Below, piece by piece: positions 5,335 through 8,603 of a stretch of 8,603 nt of DNA; positions within the stretch are counted from its first letter, which is position 1; the number at the start of each line of letters is the position of its first letter. A program made the position numbers and the translations under genes. The notes under the pieces are model-generated. The model saw nothing but the letters and a program-made list of their open reading frames with translations. It ran no database searches and was not told where the DNA came from. Source of the stretch: Parvularculaceae bacterium UBA4496 (GTDB taxonomy: Bacteria; Pseudomonadota; Alphaproteobacteria; Caulobacterales; Parvularculaceae); contig DGNI01000078.1 in NCBI GenBank assembly GCA_002388885.1, forward strand, positions 764 through 9,366, in the 5' to 3' direction.

Positions 5335-6411
5335 ATGATTGAGCTTTTGGACATAGAGACCGTCGTCAGAGGAGCCGCAGCAGGCGTATCCCTTCTCCTT
5401 GCTATTACTCTCGGCGCCTATGGGCGAAAATCCCAAACCAGCCTCTTTGCGGCGCTGTTCTGTTTGTCCACCAGCATCTACGTGCTGATTTCAGGGCAGG
5501 CCATGATCCCGCTACCACCGCCTGTTCTGGTTTTGCTTGCCGTCGTCGCGATCTGGGGAACTGTTTTCTTCTGGTGGTTTGGCGCCGCGATCTTTGACGA
5601 TAATTTTCGCTGGCAGTGGTGGCGGTTTGCGCCGCTCATCCTGATGCCTCCATTCTTCCTTGGGCGGATATTCGGACTTTTTGACGGCGTTGTTGCAGCG
5701 GTTTTGCTCTATCTTCACTTGCTGGTGAACGCGTTGTTATTCGCAGACGTTCTTCGCCTTGCGATTACCAACGCTGCAGATGACCTCGTTAATCCGCGCC
5801 GGCGTTTCCGCATCATTATTTCCATTGTTGTTGCGATTTTCGGGATCGGGATTGCCGTAGTGGAAATGACCGAGGCGGCGGCGGAAATTCCCGGATGGCT
5901 CGTCACATTTCAGGCCGGCGCGATTTTGCTTCTCAACCTATTGTTTGGCGCATGGTTGCTGTCGCCGCGCACATCGTTATTCGCGCAGGAGGGGCCGACG
6001 TCACACTCGGCGAGGCCGGAAGAGAATTCCCCAACGGCGCATGTGCAACTGGCGTCACCCGCCGACCGGCCAGCCTATGAACGGCTGATTAAACTTATGA
6101 ACGATGGTGTCTACCGTCAGGAAGGACTGACCGTGGCGATGCTGGCGGAAATGGTGGGCATTCCGGAGCATCAGCTGAGGAAGTTGATCAACGGGGCGCT
6201 CGGGTTTCGAAATTTTTCCTCGTTTCTGAACTCCCGGCGGATAGAGGACGCGAAGTCGATCCTCGCTGATCCGGCAAATTCCCGAAAACAGGTGCTACAG
6301 GTCGCGCTGGATCTTGGTTATGGCTCCATAGCGCCGTTCAACCGCGCGTTTAAGCAGGCGACGGGCCAATCGCCGACCGAATATCGTAAATCTGTGGCAG
6401 GCGAAGTGTGA
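5335..6411 (+). CDS. Membrane-anchored AraC-family transcriptional regulator
   Basis: A 358-residue protein with an unusual layout for its family: an N-terminal integral membrane domain of about seven helices (roughly residues 9-29, 36-54, 62-87, 97-116, 117-140, 158-177 and 188-209), a polar linker (about 211-245), and a C-terminal AraC-type DNA-binding domain. That domain has two helix-turn-helix units: LTVAMLAEMVGIPEHQLRKL (about 265-284), and QVALDLGYGSIAPFNRAFKQ (about 322-341) ending in the family signature TGQSPTEYRK. The Arg-rich loop NPRRRFR (153-159) fits a cytoplasmic side. The likely role is to sense a membrane or lipid signal and activate the adjacent hydroxylase gene (inference). 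No clear Shine-Dalgarno precedes ATG 5335, but the next Met is at residue 57, inside the membrane domain. The gene diverges from the ArsR operon. Confidence 0.88.
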   Translation: MIELLDIETVVRGAAAGVSLLLAITLGAYGRKSQTSLFAALFCLSTSIYVLISGQAMIPLPPPVLVLLAVVAIWGTVFFWWFGAAIFDDNFRWQWWRFAPLILMPPFFLGRIFGLFDGVVAAVLLYLHLLVNALLFADVLRLAITNAADDLVNPRRRFRIIISIVVAIFGIGIAVVEMTEAAAEIPGWLVTFQAGAILLLNLLFGAWLLSPRTSLFAQEGPTSHSARPEENSPTAHVQLASPADRPAYERLIKLMNDGVYRQEGLTVAMLAEMVGIPEHQLRKLINGALGFRNFSSFLNSRRIEDAKSILADPANSRKQVLQVALDLGYGSIAPFNRAFKQATGQSPTEYRKSVAGEV

Positions 6412-6448
6412 TCAATTTTAAAATTCTCTGATCATTTTCAAAATTGCC
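6409..6448 (+). promoter_or_regulatory. Two tandem 20-bp direct repeats, likely AraC-type binding site
   Basis: Repeat 1 (6409-6428, TGATCAATTTTAAAATTCTC) and repeat 2 (6429-6448, TGATCATTTTCAAAATTGCC) match at 16 of 20 positions and abut exactly, so the period is 20 bp, about two helical turns. AraC-family regulators typically bind two direct half-sites with about this phasing, just upstream of a weak -35. Repeat 1 includes the TGA stop of the AraC gene. The hydroxylase gene starts 77 bp downstream. A -10-like GATAAA is at 6471-6476, with no good -35 ahead of it, as expected for an activator-dependent promoter. Confidence 0.65.
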
Positions 6449-6510
6449 GCATGTTTTCGGGATTTGCTGAGATAAAGCGAGCCGGATGCGGTCTTTGAGA
6501 GCAACCGTCA

Positions 6511-6516
6511 AAGGAG
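6511..6516 (+). promoter_or_regulatory. Shine-Dalgarno that sets the hydroxylase start
   Basis: AAGGAG lies 8 nt before ATG 6525 and decides for that start over the in-frame ATG at 6486, which has no ribosome binding site and lies close to the probable promoter. Confidence 0.75.
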
Positions 6517-6524
6517 TCGCTCTC

Positions 6525-7358
6525 ATGGAAATGCCGTTCACGTCTTCAGTCGAACTGGTTCGGTTTATTGTCGAGGCGTATCTGCGAATCTTTCCGATGG
6601 ATCTCGTGAGATATCTGTTGGGCGCAGGGGGCGTCTATGTGATCGTTAATCTTGCATTTTCCGGGCAACTCACAGGACGCAAGATAAGAGCCGACAGCCC
6701 TTCCGGCGCGCAAATGCGCCGCGAAGTCTGGTCCTCCCTGCGGACGGTAGCGATTTTCGCCTTTTCCGGGGCGTTTTTCATTGCAACTGGCATGGAGTTG
6801 GGTGCGATCAGTATAGACGCGCAAGTCTCAGAGCGCGGTTGGGGGTATTTTGCGTTCAATCTGTCGGCGCTGATCGTTCTTCATGACGCTTGGTTCTATT
6901 GGACCCACCGCTTGATTCACGATCCGCGTCTGTTCCGTCGCTTCCACCGAACGCACCACAAATCACATAACCCAAGTCCTTGGGCAGCGTATTCTTTCGA
7001 TGTTGGCGAGGCGTTTATTAATGCGCTTTACTTGCCGATCGCTCTTTCTTTTCTTCCATCTTCCGGTGTAGCGGTCTTTTCGTTTTTAATTCATATGATT
7101 TTGAGAAACGCAATTGGTCACTGCGGCTATGAATTGTTCCCTAGCTGGCGTAACGGCCGTCCGGTTTTTGACTGGCTCACGACCGTAACCCATCATGATT
7201 TGCACCATACTCAGGCGGGTTGGAATTATGGACTGTACTTCACTTGGTGGGATCGGCTGTTGGGAACAGAGTATCCGCTCTACGCCGAGAAATTTGCGCA
7301 AGCCGTGCGCAAACCCCTGGACGGTTCCGCCGTCGCAGCATTGAAAACTTCAGTTTAA
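6525..7358 (+). CDS. Sterol desaturase / fatty acid hydroxylase family membrane di-iron enzyme
   Basis: A 277-residue inner-membrane oxygenase of the fatty acid hydroxylase superfamily, which uses O2 and a His-coordinated di-iron centre to hydroxylate or desaturate lipids. All His boxes are present: HDAWFYWTHRLIH (His120, 128, 132), FHRTHHKSHNPS (His141, 144, 145, 148), an extra GHCGYE (His199), and THHDLHHTQAGWNYG (His223, 224, 227, 228), followed by the common WWDRLLGTEYP. Hydrophobic segments lie at about 28-46, 74-90, 106-121 and 168-193. Length is normal, with no missing ligand. The start at 6525 follows from the AAGGAG site. The gene sits 113 bp after a membrane-anchored AraC regulator on the same strand, with a two-half-site element between, so it is probably that regulator's target. 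The substrate (fatty acid, carotenoid, hopanoid or other lipid) cannot be read from the sequence. It ends 2 bp from the convergent GtrA gene. Confidence 0.92.
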   Translation: MEMPFTSSVELVRFIVEAYLRIFPMDLVRYLLGAGGVYVIVNLAFSGQLTGRKIRADSPSGAQMRREVWSSLRTVAIFAFSGAFFIATGMELGAISIDAQVSERGWGYFAFNLSALIVLHDAWFYWTHRLIHDPRLFRRFHRTHHKSHNPSPWAAYSFDVGEAFINALYLPIALSFLPSSGVAVFSFLIHMILRNAIGHCGYELFPSWRNGRPVFDWLTTVTHHDLHHTQAGWNYGLYFTWWDRLLGTEYPLYAEKFAQAVRKPLDGSAVAALKTSV

Positions 7359-7360
7359 CA

Positions 7361-7732
7361 TTACTGGCGAAAAGCGAGAAAACGCGATCCCAAAAATACG
7401 AAGATTGCGTAAGCGCCTACCCCTATCAGTTGCGCCAGATAGGGTGTGATCTCGAAAATATTGACGGCTGTGATTAGCGCCGCCACGTTGAGAGCGTAGC
7501 CAATCGCGCATATCAGCGCGAATAACGGAAAGCTCCATTGCAATGAGCGATTGCTTTGGAACGTCCATTTGTGATTTAGCGCAAAGCTCACAAGAAATCC
7601 GGCCCCAAAGCCTACAGCGTTGGAAATAACCGGAGGCAAATGAAAGACGGCCATCGCCATGAAGATAATGCCGAGGCCGACGCCCGTGTTGAGAGCTCCT
7701 ACAAGGCAGTATCTGGCGAATTGTCCGATCAT
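7361..7732 (-). CDS. GtrA-family four-helix membrane protein
   Basis: A 123-residue inner-membrane protein of the GtrA-like family, whose members are thought to help move polyprenyl-phosphate-linked sugars across the membrane for cell-surface glycosylation. Features: FARYCLVGALNTGVGLGIIF (helix 1, about 5-30, with the family RYxxVGxxNT pattern), SNAVGFGAGFLVSFALNHKWTFQS (helix 2 and the conserved Asn-x-x-Trp-Thr-Phe, about 37-60), PLFALICAIGYALNVAALIT (helix 3) and QLIGVGAYAIFVFLGSRFLAF (helix 4, about 101-121). Length is typical. No glycosyltransferase gene is next to it within the window, so its sugar pathway is unknown. No clear ribosome binding site precedes ATG 7730-7732. It lies downstream of the glnA terminator on the same strand and converges on the hydroxylase gene with a 2-bp gap. 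Confidence 0.9.
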   Translation of the reverse strand: MIGQFARYCLVGALNTGVGLGIIFMAMAVFHLPPVISNAVGFGAGFLVSFALNHKWTFQSNRSLQWSFPLFALICAIGYALNVAALITAVNIFEITPYLAQLIGVGAYAIFVFLGSRFLAFRQ

Positions 7733-7802
7733 GTGGCGGTCCGTAAAAGAACAGTCATCTTCACCTGATTCAAACTGGAAATCCTAAACATCTGCCAAAC
7801 GA

Positions 7803-7828
7803 AAAACCGGGCCGAAAGGCCCGGTTTT
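7803..7828 (-). terminator. Rho-independent terminator after glnA
   Basis: Arms AAAACCGGGCC (7803-7813) and GGCCCGGTTTT (7818-7828) form an 11-bp perfect stem with a 4-nt loop (7814-7817). Read leftward, the GC core is followed by a five-T run (7806-7802). It starts 23 bp after the glnA stop. It should separate glnA from the GtrA gene, which begins 70 bp further on. Confidence 0.9.
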
Positions 7829-7851
7829 CGCGGTCAGGAGAGGGGTTCTGC

Positions 7852-8603
7852 CTAAGCCGAATAATACATGGCGAATTCGACAGGGTGCGGCGTCGTCTCG
7901 AACCGCGTCACTTCCGCCATCTTCAGGTCGATATAGGCGTCAATTTGATCGTCATTGAAGACGTTGCCTTTTTTCAGGAATTCCCGGTCATGGCTGAGCG
8001 CCGTCAGCGATTCGCGAAGCGAGGCGCAGACAGTCGGAATGTCTTTCAACTCTTCCGGAGGCAGGTCGTAAAGGTCTTTGTCCATGGGATCGCCCGGGTG
8101 GATTTTGTTTTCAATGCCGTCGAGGCCGGCCATCAACAGCGCCGAGAAGGTGAGGTAAGGGTTGCCTGATGCATCCGGGAAGCGCGTTTCGATGCGTTTG
8201 CCTTTTGGCGATCCGACCCACGGAATGCGCACTGAAGCGGAGCGGTTGCGCGCCGAGTAGGCGAGCAGGACCGGCGCCTCAAAGCCGGGTACGAGACGCT
8301 TGTAGCTGTTCGTGGTGGCGTTCGCGAAGGCATTTATGGCGCGGGCGTGCTTGATAATGCCGCCAATGTAAAAAAGGCAGGTCTCTGAAAGGTCCGCATA
8401 CCGGTCGCCGGCGAACAGCGGCTGGCCTTCTTTCCAGATTGACTGGTGTACATGCATGCCGGAGCCGTTGTCGCCAAAAATCGGTTTGGGCATGAACGTC
8501 GCCGTCTTGCCGTAACTAGCGGCAACCTGGTGCACGACGTATTTGTACATCTGCAACCGGTCGGCCATGACTGTCAGCGTTGAGAATTTCATGCCGAGTT
8601 CGT
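7852..8603 (-). CDS. glnA: Glutamine synthetase type I, C-terminal part (runs off the right edge)
   Basis: GlnA joins ammonia to glutamate using ATP, the main step of nitrogen assimilation, as a cytoplasmic dodecamer. The window holds the last 249 residues of about 470, open to the right edge. Visible marks: [23 protein letters not shown] (glycine-rich ATP-site signature and active-site His), [30 protein letters not shown] (substrate-binding loop with catalytic Arg residues), [15 protein letters not shown] (metal-ligand Glu and Arg), and DLYDLPPEE, which carries the Tyr that GlnE adenylylates. That site marks the GSI-beta form under GlnB/GlnE control. The end EFAMYYSA is a usual GlnA C-terminus. 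The first Met inside the window (8592) is internal. No damage is seen. A glnB gene often precedes glnA and would lie outside the window. Confidence 0.97.
   Translation of the reverse strand, partial: ELGMKFSTLTVMADRLQMYKYVVHQVAASYGKTATFMPKPIFGDNGSGMHVHQSIWKEGQPLFAGDRYADLSETCLFYIGGIIKHARAINAFANATTNSYKRLVPGFEAPVLLAYSARNRSASVRIPWVGSPKGKRIETRFPDASGNPYLTFSALLMAGLDGIENKIHPGDPMDKDLYDLPPEELKDIPTVCASLRESLTALSHDREFLKKGNVFNDDQIDAYIDLKMAEVTRFETTPHPVEFAMYYSA

Noticed and set aside
1..8603. Search for a defence system, toxin-antitoxin pair, CRISPR array, prophage or IS element
   Set aside because: No nuclease, helicase, reverse transcriptase, transposase, integrase or spaced repeat array is visible; the interior genes fit ordinary regulator-target modules.

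Overview
The window reads as chromosomal DNA of an alphaproteobacterium. The two edge genes are core genes: the start of a topoisomerase IV B subunit (parE) at the left and the end of an adenylylation-type glutamine synthetase (glnA) at the right. Both have sequences of alphaproteobacterial character. A finer placement (for example near Hyphomonadaceae or Parvularculaceae) is only a guess. No rRNA, tRNA, CRISPR array, transposase or IS end was seen.

Layout from left to right. (1) 1-396, minus: parE N-terminus, followed by a 232-bp gap. (2) 629-3265, an AT-richer block: a cytoplasmic TPR protein (minus) diverges from an HxlR-type regulator (plus), which is followed 35 bp later by a group II PLP-dependent decarboxylase. 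A near-perfect 21-bp dyad lies between the divergent genes and is the likely operator. (3) 3258-5221, all minus: an apparent four-gene operon of ArsR-type repressor, SRPBCC/AHSA1 protein, DUF4287-DUF5655 protein and a small four-helix membrane protein. A perfect 8+8 inverted repeat sits directly at the repressor's start codon. (4) 5335-7358, plus: a membrane-anchored AraC-family regulator followed by a sterol desaturase/fatty acid hydroxylase. Two tandem 20-bp repeats lie between them, the first overlapping the regulator's stop codon. (5) 7361-7732, minus: a stand-alone GtrA-family membrane protein. (6) 7803-7828: a strong hairpin terminator for glnA. (7) 7852-8603, minus: the glnA C-terminus.

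The interior therefore holds three small regulator-plus-target modules between two core genes. Each has its own visible candidate operator: HxlR/decarboxylase/TPR, ArsR/SRPBCC/DUF and AraC/hydroxylase. Nothing looks like a defence island or phage. The most notable points are the two-half-site AraC-type element, the operator that fixes the ArsR start, and the HxlR-decarboxylase unit of unknown substrate in low-GC DNA. Functional names for the interior genes are family-level calls from motifs; substrates are not determined.
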